Shown here: in pieces, positions 53,170 to 61,275 of the stretch
How positions within the stretch are numbered: the stretch's first letter is position 1
Layout of the letters: each line of letters starts with the position of its first letter
Assembly: GCA_934436505.1 (NCBI GenBank)
Contig: CAKSAP010000001.1
Coordinates: 186,001 to 250,000, forward strand
Source: an uncultured Eubacteriales bacterium
GTDB taxonomy: Bacteria; Bacillota; Clostridia; Oscillospirales; Acutalibacteraceae
Reading direction: 5' to 3'
Length of the DNA stretch: 64,000 bases
Notes under the pieces: model-generated
Seen by the model: the letters and a program-made list of their open reading frames with translations, nothing else
Told to the model about the DNA's origin: nothing
Database searches by the model: none
Translations under genes and position numbers: made by a program

Positions 53170-54405
53170 TTATTTATTTCTTTCGTTGTCAAGCAACGCC
53201 TTGACTTTAATCGGAAGTCCGAATAGGTTGATGAAGCCGGTAGCGTCCGTCTGGTCGTATGCACCGCCGTCATCGCCGAACGAAGCCACGTTTTCGTCAT
53301 AGAGAGTGTACGGTGAGGTTACGCCTGCGTTGATGATGTTGCCCTTATAGAGCTTGAGCTTTACGTCGCCCGTTACTGTCTGCTGGGTGCTGTCAACAAA
53401 AGCCGAAAGAGCTTCACGCAAGGGGGTAAACCATTTTCCGTCATATACAAGTTCGCCGTATTTCTGTGCAACAAGCTTTTTGTAGTGAGCTGTATCACGG
53501 TCAAGAGTTATCATCTCAAGAAGCTCATGAGCCTTATAGAGAATAGCTCCGCCGGGGGTTTCATATACGCCACGGGATTTCATACCGACAAGACGGTTTT
53601 CTACAATGTCGAGAAGTCCTATACCGTTTGCGCCGCCGAGTGCGTTGAGCTTTTCAACAAGAGAAACAGCGTCAAGCTCCTTGCCGTCAACCGCTGTGGG
53701 AACGCCCTGCTCAAAATGAATTGTGATATATGTAGGCTCGTTCGGTGCTTTTTCGGGAGATACTCCGAGCTCCAAAAAGCCGTCCTTGTTGTACAAGGGC
53801 TCATTTGCGGGATTTTCAAGGTCAAGTCCCTCGTGCGAAAGATGCCAAACGTTTTTATCCTTCGAATAGTTGGTTTCACGGTTGATTTTAAGCGGAATGT
53901 TATGCGCCTCGGCATAATCGATTTCCTCATCACGGGATTTAATATTCCACTCACGCCACGGAGCGATAATCTCCATATCGGGAGCTAAGGCTTTAAGCGA
54001 AAGCTCGAAACGAACTTGATCGTTGCCCTTGCCCGTGCAACCGTGACAAATTGCGTCCGCACCTTCTTTTTTTGCTATGTCTGCAAGTCCCTTTGCTATG
54101 CAAGGACGAGCGTGAGAAGTGCCGAGAAGATATTCCTCATATTCAGCTCCTGCCTTGAGGCACGGCCAAATGTAGTTTTCAATATAATCCTTTTTCAAAT
54201 CGAGAACGTAAAGCTTTGACGCACCTGTCTTGAGAGCCTTTTCTTCAAGTCCGTCAAGCTCCGTGCCCTGTCCCACGTCTCCGGAAACGGCAACAACCTC
54301 ACAGTTATTGTAATTTTCCTTGAGCCACGGAATGATGATTGAGGTGTCAAGTCCGCCCGAATAAGCGAGTACGACCTTTTTGATTTCCTTTTTGTCTTTT
54401 TTCAT
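53170..54405 (-). CDS. argG: Argininosuccinate synthase
   Basis: 411-residue ATP-dependent ligase of citrulline and aspartate. The N-type ATP loop is VVLAYSGGLDTSIIIPWL, with GKGNDQVRFE and SRGVYETPGGAIL further on. First gene of the operon argG-argH-argC-argJ-argB-argD-argF. GGAGG precedes ATG. A promoter and two ARG-box-like sites lie upstream. Confidence 0.97.
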   Translation of the reverse strand: MKKDKKEIKKVVLAYSGGLDTSIIIPWLKENYNNCEVVAVSGDVGQGTELDGLEEKALKTGASKLYVLDLKKDYIENYIWPCLKAGAEYEEYLLGTSHARPCIAKGLADIAKKEGADAICHGCTGKGNDQVRFELSLKALAPDMEIIAPWREWNIKSRDEEIDYAEAHNIPLKINRETNYSKDKNVWHLSHEGLDLENPANEPLYNKDGFLELGVSPEKAPNEPTYITIHFEQGVPTAVDGKELDAVSLVEKLNALGGANGIGLLDIVENRLVGMKSRGVYETPGGAILYKAHELLEMITLDRDTAHYKKLVAQKYGELVYDGKWFTPLREALSAFVDSTQQTVTGDVKLKLYKGNIINAGVTSPYTLYDENVASFGDDGGAYDQTDATGFINLFGLPIKVKALLDNERNK

Positions 54406-54455
54406 ATTGCTACCTCCGAATGTCAGTAAAAGCGTCGAATTTTGATTGTGGAGAA

Positions 54456-54484
54456 ATTATACATCGCCAACGCATAAAAATCAA
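54456..54484 (-). promoter_or_regulatory. Promoter of the arginine operon
   Basis: Minus strand TTGATT, 17-base spacer, TATAAT; start expected near 54449, about 44 bases before ATG. Confidence 0.75.
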
Positions 54485-54492
54485 GTGCTTTG

Positions 54493-54527
54493 TGTATAAT
54501 TATTCAAGAAAAATGTATATTTGTACA
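54493..54527. promoter_or_regulatory. Two ARG-box-like sites, 21-bp phased
   Basis: TGTATAATTATTCA (54493-54506) and TGTATATTTGTACA (54514-54527). Each resembles the ArgR/AhrC box TGAATWWWWATTCA. Their starts are 21 bp apart, two helical turns, the spacing used by ArgR hexamers at tandem boxes. Confidence 0.65.
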
Positions 54528-54741
54528 ATTTGACAACAGAATTATACGGCAAAAACGACGTTTTATGCATATTTTACGGACAGCTTGTTATAAAAATAAA
54601 ATGTTGCGAGCTTGAAAGTGCGAACAGGACTTATTTTTACCTATCCGTTCTATTGCGTGGGTACTTTTAATGGTACTATGCACGTGATATGCTTATGTTA
54701 TAGGAATAAAATAACATATTATTATGAAAGAGGGATAAAAT

Positions 54742-55131
54742 ATGGGACTTTCCGATGATGTAAAGAATATCTTTTCTATGGCAAAGGAGCTTATTGAAAA
54801 CGCTGCCGAGGACGAGGGCGTAAAAATCAAGCTTGAAGTACCCGCCGAGGAAAAAGCGTCCGAGTCGTTTGACGATATTTCCGATAAGCTTGACGAGCTT
54901 GACGGGAAGCTCGGCGACCTTGAAATTGAAGCAGAGGAGCTTCTTGACTGCATAGATATATGCAGGTCGGAGCTTGACGACCTGAACGATATGGTTGATG
55001 AGCTTGAAACTGATGACGGGGAGGATGAAGCTTTTCAAGACGGGCGAGATAAGCTTTTCGACAAAATCAATAGCCTTGAAGCGAGCTTGGAGGGTATTAT
55101 TACAATCCTAAAGGACGGAATATCGGAATAA
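54742..55131 (+). CDS. Acidic coiled-coil protein of unknown function
   Basis: 129 residues, strongly acidic (many Asp/Glu), cytosolic. From about 40 to 125 it has heptad-like DKLDELDGKLGDLEIEAEELL and DLNDMVDELE patterns, suggesting a long coiled coil, with two Cys in LLDCIDICR. No recognised family. AGAGGG lies upstream of ATG, the same ribosome-binding block as the next gene. It has its own terminator. Confidence 0.75.
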   Translation: MGLSDDVKNIFSMAKELIENAAEDEGVKIKLEVPAEEKASESFDDISDKLDELDGKLGDLEIEAEELLDCIDICRSELDDLNDMVDELETDDGEDEAFQDGRDKLFDKINSLEASLEGIITILKDGISE

Positions 55132-55147
55132 TTTTCAAGCGGAGACG

Positions 55148-55184
55148 GCACTGTAAGAGTTAGAAGCTTTTACGGTGCTTTTTC
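55148..55184 (+). terminator. Terminator after the coiled-coil gene
   Basis: GCACTGTAA/TTACGGTGC stem (one U-G), 13-base loop, then TTTTTC. Confidence 0.75.
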
Positions 55185-55297
55185 TTTTAACGGCTACAGC
55201 TTTAGTCCTTTTTCAACATATTACGACGTAATACGCTTGCAAATAAAACTATAATATGGTAAAATCACTATCACAAAGTGATGAAAGAGGGATCTAT

Positions 55298-57151
55298 ATG
55301 TTTTGGTTTATGGGAATTCTTGCAGGAATTCTTTTGAGCGTTGCGGACATTTTTTTGCTTACTCGCAAAAAGACGGCTTCGTCATGCATTCTTGCGGTTG
55401 TACGTGATGTGATCGTAAGCAATGCGGCTGCGCTCGGACTTATGTCATTTGTGCTTAAAATACCGAATATGTTTGTATTTTCACAGCACAGCGGCTCTTA
55501 TCCGTTTAAGTATTTTGCTTTTGTTTTGGCTATCGGTCTTGTGTTCCTGTTCGGCCGTGGAATTGCAGAGGGCGTAATCTTCTTTGAACACGCAAAGCCG
55601 AAGCACAAGGTCGGCGCATGGATACTCCGCATTTTCTCGGCACTTTTTGCCGCACTTTCGGCTGCTGCGGTTACAGCTTCGATTTGGGCTGCGGAGACCT
55701 TTGCAGGTCTTACACCCGACCAGATGCTTATCAACCTCAACGGCAACACGGGCGGAACAAGCGACGAGGTTATGATTACAATGTTCCAGGGTCCGATTTT
55801 GACAACGGCTGTGGTAACGATATTGTTCTGCGTGTTCGCTTTCTCGACAAGGAAAATCAAATACAAGCTTCACGAAAAGCAGTTTACGGTTTTTTCGGGA
55901 CTTGCAAGACGTCTTGTAGCACTTTTCCTTTCAATTCTTATGCTTGCAAGCGGAATTATGTTCGGCGTTGAAAAGCTTTCGCTTAAAAAGCTCTACACGG
56001 CATATATGGACGAATCTCCGTACATTGAGGAAAATTTCGCCGATCCCAACAAGATAAATATGACCTTCCCCGAGAAGAAGCGTAATCTTATTCACATTTA
56101 CCTTGAATCTATGGAAAACTCCTATTTCTCAAAGGAACTCGGCGGATATATGGATGTAAACCTTATGCCCGAGCTTGAAAAGCTCTCAAGAGAGGGTTAT
56201 AACTTCTCGGATCTTCCCGAGGGCTTCGGTGGCAACCCCAACTCAACGGGTGCTAACTGGTCGATAGCGTCAATGGTTAATATGTGCAGCGGCTTGCCTA
56301 TGAAGGTTCCCGCAAGCCCGAACTCTTACGGCTCTGCCGACAACTTCCTGCCCGGCGCTACTACGCTCGGCGATATATTAAAGGAGCAGGGCTATAATCA
56401 GACTGTTATGTTCGGTGCAGAGGCTGCTTTCGGCGGACTTGAATATTTGTTCCGTCAGCACGGCGACTATAAAATAATGGACTGGAAATATGCGCATGAC
56501 AACGGTATGATTCCCGAGGACTACTATGTATGGTGGGGCTATGAGGATGATAAGCTCTACGAATTTGCAAAGGATGAGCTTACCCGTCTTGCAAATGAGG
56601 ACAAGCCTTTCTACTTCGTAATGGAAACGGCGGATACGCATTTCCCCGACGGTTATCTTTCGGAAAAGGCAACCGCACCGTTTGAAAAGCCCTATGCAAA
56701 CGCAATTTTCTACAGTCAGGCAGAGGCTGCTAAGTTTATCCGTTGGATTCAGAGTCAGCCGTTCTATGAGAACACAACAATTGTTATCAACGGCGACCAT
56801 TTGAGCATGGATCAGGCGTTTTTCAGAGATTTCGACCCGAATTACAGACGTACCTGCTTCAACCTCATTCTTAATCCGGCTCCGAAATGTGCAGCTGCTC
56901 CCGAGCAGCGCTTCCACAATCGTGAGTGGGCAACCTTCGATATGCTTCCGACAATGCTCGCAAGCATCGGTGTTGAATTTGACGGAGATAAGGTCGGAAT
57001 CGGTACAAACCTCTTCTCTGATACGCCGACTCTCTTTGAGCGTGACGGAACAGACTTTGTTAATGCCGAGCTTGAAAAGCGCAGCAACTTCTATAATGAA
57101 AATATTCTTGTAGACTGGTCGAAAATTATCAGCAAAAAAGACGACGATTGA
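55298..57151 (+). CDS. LtaS/OpgB-type membrane sulfatase-fold phosphotransferase
   Basis: 617 residues. Five or so N-terminal spans (1-225) precede an extracellular sulfatase-fold domain (about 265-600). Metal and active-site segments are HIYLESMENSY, the STGANWSIASMVNMCSGLP region where the nucleophile lies, DTHFPDG and VINGDHLSMD. This pattern is nearer to OpgB-like phosphoglycerol transferases than to classic LtaS. It probably moves phosphoglycerol from phosphatidylglycerol to a wall or glycan acceptor. ATG at 55298 (MFWFMG) follows AGAGGG; the frame is open 42 bases earlier without support. Confidence 0.85.
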   Translation: MFWFMGILAGILLSVADIFLLTRKKTASSCILAVVRDVIVSNAAALGLMSFVLKIPNMFVFSQHSGSYPFKYFAFVLAIGLVFLFGRGIAEGVIFFEHAKPKHKVGAWILRIFSALFAALSAAAVTASIWAAETFAGLTPDQMLINLNGNTGGTSDEVMITMFQGPILTTAVVTILFCVFAFSTRKIKYKLHEKQFTVFSGLARRLVALFLSILMLASGIMFGVEKLSLKKLYTAYMDESPYIEENFADPNKINMTFPEKKRNLIHIYLESMENSYFSKELGGYMDVNLMPELEKLSREGYNFSDLPEGFGGNPNSTGANWSIASMVNMCSGLPMKVPASPNSYGSADNFLPGATTLGDILKEQGYNQTVMFGAEAAFGGLEYLFRQHGDYKIMDWKYAHDNGMIPEDYYVWWGYEDDKLYEFAKDELTRLANEDKPFYFVMETADTHFPDGYLSEKATAPFEKPYANAIFYSQAEAAKFIRWIQSQPFYENTTIVINGDHLSMDQAFFRDFDPNYRRTCFNLILNPAPKCAAAPEQRFHNREWATFDMLPTMLASIGVEFDGDKVGIGTNLFSDTPTLFERDGTDFVNAELEKRSNFYNENILVDWSKIISKKDDD

Positions 57152-57180
57152 TTAAAGCTAAAATCAATACAGCAAGAGAT

Positions 57181-57220
57181 AACCCCCGATATGCAAAACG
57201 TATCGGGGGTTAAGCTTTTT
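57181..57220 (+). terminator. Terminator after the phosphotransferase gene
   Basis: Eleven-base-pair perfect stem AACCCCCGATA/TATCGGGGGTT, loop of 9, then AAGCTTTTT. Confidence 0.9.
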
Positions 57221-57235
57221 ATGCGGAGTTATTCC

Positions 57236-57451
57236 TTAATAATCGAACATAACGGTTTTGCAAGCCTCGCATATCGAAGCCGGAATTTTCGTGCGGTGGC
57301 TCGCTTTAACATCGGTTATTTTAACGAAGCCGTCGGCATTTTTGGCATTTTCAAAAACTCTCGGCACTTCGTTTGCAAAGCTGAACGCACCGTCTTTACT
57401 GCAAAACAGATAACCGTCTCGCATTTCTTTTCCGCATTTAGGACATTTCAT
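57236..57451 (-). CDS. Small zinc-ribbon protein (DUF6487-like)
   Basis: 71 residues. CPKCGKEMRDG at the start and CEACKTVMFDY at the end give two CxxC knuckles, a zinc-ribbon pattern I associate with DUF6487. Function unknown. It is 17 bases downstream of the XRE-AbrB regulator on the same strand and probably cotranscribed. Confidence 0.8.
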   Translation of the reverse strand: MKCPKCGKEMRDGYLFCSKDGAFSFANEVPRVFENAKNADGFVKITDVKASHRTKIPASICEACKTVMFDY

Positions 57452-57468
57452 AATATCGTCTCCTTTTA

Positions 57469-57909
57469 TTATTCAAATAATGCCTGTTGACTTAATTTTA
57501 ACATTTCCTGCATTTTTTCTTCAAACACCTCTGCCTTAATAAGCGCAATTCCCTCTTTTTCGTCTCCGAGAACGACAATTCTGTCGCCGTCCTTCAGCTT
57601 AAAGGTGTCTCTTGCCGCCTTCGGAATGACAATTTGACCTTTGGTGCCGATTGTAACCGTTCCCCAAATGTGCTTGCCTATGGGCGCAGGTGCAATTTTC
57701 ACACTTCCGATTTTATCTGATTGATTTACAAGGGAGTCTATCGTAACGCCGTAGAATTTTGCTAATTTATCGCATTTGTCCACATCGGGAATTGTTTCGC
57801 CCTGCTCCCATTTTGAATAAGATTGACGGGAAATCCCTATGGCTTCGGCGACGGCTTCCTGCGTTAACCCTTTAATATTTCTGAGAATGACCAAATTATC
57901 AGCTAACAT
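57469..57909 (-). CDS. XRE-AbrB fusion transcriptional regulator
   Basis: 146 residues with two different DNA-binding modules. The N-terminal XRE helix-turn-helix (about 3-60) reads LRNIKGLTQEAVAEAIGISRQSYSKWEQG. The SpoVT/AbrB swapped-hairpin domain (about 83-130) reads TVTIGTKGQIVIPKAARDTFKLKDGD. AbrB domains dimerise and often act as transition-state regulators or antitoxins. The downstream zinc-ribbon gene is its only obvious partner. Confidence 0.9.
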   Translation of the reverse strand: MLADNLVILRNIKGLTQEAVAEAIGISRQSYSKWEQGETIPDVDKCDKLAKFYGVTIDSLVNQSDKIGSVKIAPAPIGKHIWGTVTIGTKGQIVIPKAARDTFKLKDGDRIVVLGDEKEGIALIKAEVFEEKMQEMLKLSQQALFE

Positions 57910-58028
57910 TTTGTCTGCCTCCTTATCTTTGTTATAATTATAATATCAACAAAAAAGCTTTTCCACCATACAAACTTGTCAGAAAAGTATTTTTTATGTT
58001 AATTTTAACTGCGTGGCATATAAAAAAG

Positions 58029-58049
58029 CAAGCAACAGTCAGTTGCTTG
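58029..58049. promoter_or_regulatory. Inverted repeat overlapping the -35 of the XRE/zinc-ribbon gene
   Basis: CAAGCAAC-AGTCA-GTTGCTTG, eight perfect base pairs. It overlaps the -35 (58047-58052), so it may be an operator for the XRE protein itself. Confidence 0.6.
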
Positions 58050-58075
58050 TTTAATATGGACGATTGCTTTATAAT
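58047..58075 (+). promoter_or_regulatory. Promoter of the XRE/zinc-ribbon gene
   Basis: TTGTTT, 17-base spacer, TATAAT. Confidence 0.7.
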
Positions 58076-58137
58076 GTTATCAAGTACGGTGATTATTTAA
58101 TAAACTATTTGTTGACTGAAAGGCTATGGTGATTAAG

Positions 58138-58914
58138 ATGCAGACAAAAATGCAGACAAAGGATGTATTACTTAATTTAAGAACAAAAGCAGGCTTTTCG
58201 CAGGACGAGCTTGCACAAAAACTGTTCGTAACACGTCAAGCGGTATCACGTTGGGAAAACGGAGAAACCGTGCCGAATACGGAAACGCTCAAGCTGCTTT
58301 CGAGGCTATACAATGTTTCTATCAACACCTTGCTCGGCTCTCCGAGACAGCTGATTTGCCAATGCTGCGGTATGCCGTTGGAGGACAGCATTGTCAGCAG
58401 GGAAAAGGACGGGTTTTTGAACGAGGATTATTGCAAATGGTGCTATGCCGACGGCGAATATATGTACAGCGATATGGATGAGCTGATAGAGGTTTGTGTA
58501 AAAAATATGGCAAACGAAGCTCATTCCGAAGATGAAATACGCTCATATTTGCAAAAGACGCTTCCCACGCTTAACTATTGGCAGCGATACGAAGAACTCA
58601 GTGATAACGGGGAGTTTGAGCTGTTCAAGCAAACGCTGATTGACGAAATAAACGCTCTTGATATTGACGGTATGCCCAAAATTACAAGGCTTAATGCGCT
58701 CGTGGGGAAATATGTTAATTTGGAATACAGACTTCCGAACGGGCAAACCGTGAAGTTCTTAGATGACAACGCAACATATCTCGGAAATCAGCTTGAATGT
58801 GAGTTTGGTACAGACAGATGCTTTGGAGTGCTTGCAAATATGGATTTTATTTTAGTCTGCACTTACGAAGAAAACGGGGAAAATCCCGAGCTTGTGCTGT
58901 ACAAGAAAAGATAA
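58138..58914 (+). CDS. XRE regulator with putative zinc-ribbon domain
   Basis: About 258 residues. XRE helix-turn-helix (LRTKAGFSQDELAQKLFVTRQAVSRWENG) is followed by a zinc-ribbon CQCCGMPLEDS...CKWCYADGEY, then an effector-like region of about 140 residues. Such proteins are common one-component regulators in Clostridia. The start is unsure: the 12-base block ATGCAGACAAAA is repeated in tandem at 58138 and 58150, and an ATG also occurs at 58126; GGTGAT precedes 58138. Converges with the PII-like gene with almost no gap. Confidence 0.85.
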   Translation: MQTKMQTKDVLLNLRTKAGFSQDELAQKLFVTRQAVSRWENGETVPNTETLKLLSRLYNVSINTLLGSPRQLICQCCGMPLEDSIVSREKDGFLNEDYCKWCYADGEYMYSDMDELIEVCVKNMANEAHSEDEIRSYLQKTLPTLNYWQRYEELSDNGEFELFKQTLIDEINALDIDGMPKITRLNALVGKYVNLEYRLPNGQTVKFLDDNATYLGNQLECEFGTDRCFGVLANMDFILVCTYEENGENPELVLYKKR

Positions 58915-58923
58915 CAGGCTCGT

Positions 58924-59586
58924 TTAGTCCTCAAACAGTCCGAAGCCCTCGACCGAGGTTACGGGAAGTGAGAAAAGGACTGCTCCGGCTTCTGTGCCGG
59001 GACCTGCTTTTTCAAGGACGGAACGCATTATTTGCGCTTTTTGCTCCTTCTTCGAAACGATAAATATCATTTCCTTTTCGCTTGCTATAGAGATGTTGAA
59101 AAAGTGCGCCGCTTCCTCCGAGGCGGTGCCTTTTCCGTGTATTACAGTTCCGCCTGCCGCACCTGCCGCACGGGCTGCGTTCATAACCGTATCGGTTCTG
59201 CCCTCATTTGCGACGGCAACAATCAATTCATAGCTTGAGCTTGTTTTCGGAAGCTCCTTTTTCGGCATTTCGCCTTCACTTAAAATGCTCATGCTTTTAC
59301 CTCCGCCTATACTTTTTATCGGCACGGAAACCACTATGCCGTGTCCGGGTACGCCTATATAGAGGCGACGCTTAATTTCTTTTATCAATTTCTCCGCTTT
59401 TTCGGAATTTGCGACGGCTATTACTATACGCCGTTCGTTTGAATCGATACCCAACAGGTCGAGCATACTCTGAACTGCCGTTCCGTGAGCAAAAACCGTC
59501 AGAAAAATCGGAATGTTCATCTGCTTGTGTATTTTGGAAAGCTCTTTCACGTCGTTCGGAGAGACTACGGATATTATGTATTCCAA
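58924..59586 (-). CDS. Double PII-like regulatory protein
   Basis: 220 residues made of two PII-like halves: about 1-95 (YIISVVSPNDVKELSKIH, RRLYIGVPGHGIVVSVPI) and about 120-218 (YELIVAVANEGRTDTVMNAARAAGAAGGTVIHGKGT). PII folds bind nucleotides and often gate transporters. TTG at 59586 is the likely start, with GGGAGGAGG 7 bases upstream, 2 bases after the stop of the DUF1538 gene. This tight link suggests it regulates that membrane protein. Confidence 0.8.
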   Translation of the reverse strand: MEYIISVVSPNDVKELSKIHKQMNIPIFLTVFAHGTAVQSMLDLLGIDSNERRIVIAVANSEKAEKLIKEIKRRLYIGVPGHGIVVSVPIKSIGGGKSMSILSEGEMPKKELPKTSSSYELIVAVANEGRTDTVMNAARAAGAAGGTVIHGKGTASEEAAHFFNISIASEKEMIFIVSKKEQKAQIMRSVLEKAGPGTEAGAVLFSLPVTSVEGFGLFED

Positions 59587-59588
59587 AG

Positions 59589-61127
59589 CTATGCCTCCTC
59601 CCAAAATTCAATAATATCAAGGTCGTCGTATTCCTCGGGAACAAAAATATTTTCTTCTTTTCTCTTGCGTTCGGAGATAAATCCGATTGCCTGAATTGTG
59701 AGCAGCGGCATCATGGCAACCAACGCCACAAGTCCGAATGCGTCACGGAGAATATTACCGCCGAAGGCACTGCATACGCCGATTATAAACTGAAGCATAA
59801 AGGTCGCCGTCATAGGACCCGAGGCAACTCCGCCCGAGTCAAAGGCAATCGCCGTGTAAATATCGGGAACGAAGAACGAAAGCAGCAGCGAAATCACATA
59901 GCCGGGAATCAAGAACCACATAAGCGAAATTCCCGTTATAACACGAAGCGCCGAAATTGCCATTGCCACGGAAATTGCGACAGAAAGCCCGAGCTTAATG
60001 CTTTTGCCCGAGATTGCGCCTGCGCTGACCTCTTCGATTTGCTTTTCAAGGACGGCTACGGCAGGCTCTGCGGAAATGACAAACCAGCCGAGTATAGCGG
60101 CAATCGGAACTACAAGATATTTAAGCTTGCCGTCTGCAAGTGTAATTCCAAGCACCGCACCGAGCGAGGAAAAGCCGACATTTACGCCCGTCAAGAACAG
60201 AACAAGACCGACATAGGTGTAAAGCAATCCGATTATAATTTTTGTAAATTTTCTTTTTGAGAGCTTTATAGAGAAAACCTGAAACAGCAGGAAAATAATA
60301 AAAATCGGCATAAGTGCGAGCGAAACCTCGGAAAAGCAATGAGGTATTTCCGAGAGATACGCCTGACCTATATGTACGGTGCTGTCATATACCGCCGTCG
60401 AAAATTCAGCCGTTGCATCAGCACCCGAGCTGAACAGTCCGAGCAGCAAAACCGATAGAATAGGACCTATCGAGCAAAGGGCGACAAGACCGAAGCTGTC
60501 CGCCTCTGCGTCCTTGTCGCTTCGAGAATGAGCAACGCCAACGCCGAACGCAAGGATAAACGGAACTGTCATAGGGCCTGTCGTTACACCGCCCGAGTCA
60601 AAGGCGATACCGAGAAAATCCTTGTCGGTAAATGCCGCTAAAGCGAAAACCACCGTATAGCAGGCGATTAAAAACCAGCGAAGCTTTGCACCCGTGAGAA
60701 TTCTCAGCATACAAAGCGTGAGGAAAAAGCCGACGCCTGCGCCGACGGTAACAATTAAAACCTTGTTCGGAATGTGCGGAACGGTTTGTGCGAGCACCTG
60801 CAAATCAGGCTCTGCTATGGTTACGGCAAAGCCCAAAGCGAAGCTGACAATCAGTATCAGCGGTAAATTTTTCGTGGCGGTAAGCGAAGTGCCGATTTTA
60901 CTGCCGATGGGCGTCATAGACATTTCTGCACCGAGAGAAAAAAGACCCATGCCGAGAACGAGAAACAATGTGCCGAGAAGAAAACTCAGCATAAGATCTG
61001 TCGGTATGGGAGCTATTGTAAGCGAGAGCACAAGGACAACGGCAACAATCGGAATTACGCTTTTTGCCGCCTCAGATAGCTTTTCGCAAATCATAATGTA
61101 TTTGTTTTTGATACGGCGATCTGTCAT
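59589..61127 (-). CDS. DUF1538 membrane protein
   Basis: 512 residues with about 12 spans in two homologous halves. Each half carries AIAFDSGGV(T/A)(T/S)GPMT, seen near residues 170 and 415, and GLFSLGAEMSM-like or GADGKL-type loops. The inverted or tandem repeat and the conserved Asp-Ser-Gly-Gly motif suggest a transporter; the substrate is unknown to me. ATG at 61127 follows GAGGTG. Cotranscribed with the double PII-like protein. Confidence 0.85.
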   Translation of the reverse strand: MTDRRIKNKYIMICEKLSEAAKSVIPIVAVVLVLSLTIAPIPTDLMLSFLLGTLFLVLGMGLFSLGAEMSMTPIGSKIGTSLTATKNLPLILIVSFALGFAVTIAEPDLQVLAQTVPHIPNKVLIVTVGAGVGFFLTLCMLRILTGAKLRWFLIACYTVVFALAAFTDKDFLGIAFDSGGVTTGPMTVPFILAFGVGVAHSRSDKDAEADSFGLVALCSIGPILSVLLLGLFSSGADATAEFSTAVYDSTVHIGQAYLSEIPHCFSEVSLALMPIFIIFLLFQVFSIKLSKRKFTKIIIGLLYTYVGLVLFLTGVNVGFSSLGAVLGITLADGKLKYLVVPIAAILGWFVISAEPAVAVLEKQIEEVSAGAISGKSIKLGLSVAISVAMAISALRVITGISLMWFLIPGYVISLLLSFFVPDIYTAIAFDSGGVASGPMTATFMLQFIIGVCSAFGGNILRDAFGLVALVAMMPLLTIQAIGFISERKRKEENIFVPEEYDDLDIIEFWEEA

Positions 61128-61235
61128 TCGGTCACCTCTTTGATATTGGATTTACATTTTCAACATTGTTATAATTATACTGTATAATAATGAACTCGTA
61201 ATGAACATTTCAAAAATCGTCGGAAAAAGTTTCCA

Positions 61236-61271
61236 AAGAAAAACGGCAATATTCCACAAAATATTGCCGTT
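61236..61271 (-). terminator. Terminator after the XRE-serine dehydratase gene
   Basis: Twelve-base-pair perfect stem AACGGCAATATT/AATATTGCCGTT with loop of 6, followed on the minus strand by TTTCTTT. Confidence 0.88.
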
Positions 61272-61275
61272 GTGT

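Larger units (their letters stand above)
54406..54741. other. Intergenic regulatory region upstream of argG
   Basis: No gene is seen in these 336 bases. The argG half holds the promoter and ARG-box-like sites. A second TATAAT-like element on the minus strand (54542-54547) could start transcription just before the ARG boxes. The other half leads into the acidic coiled-coil gene. Confidence 0.6.
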
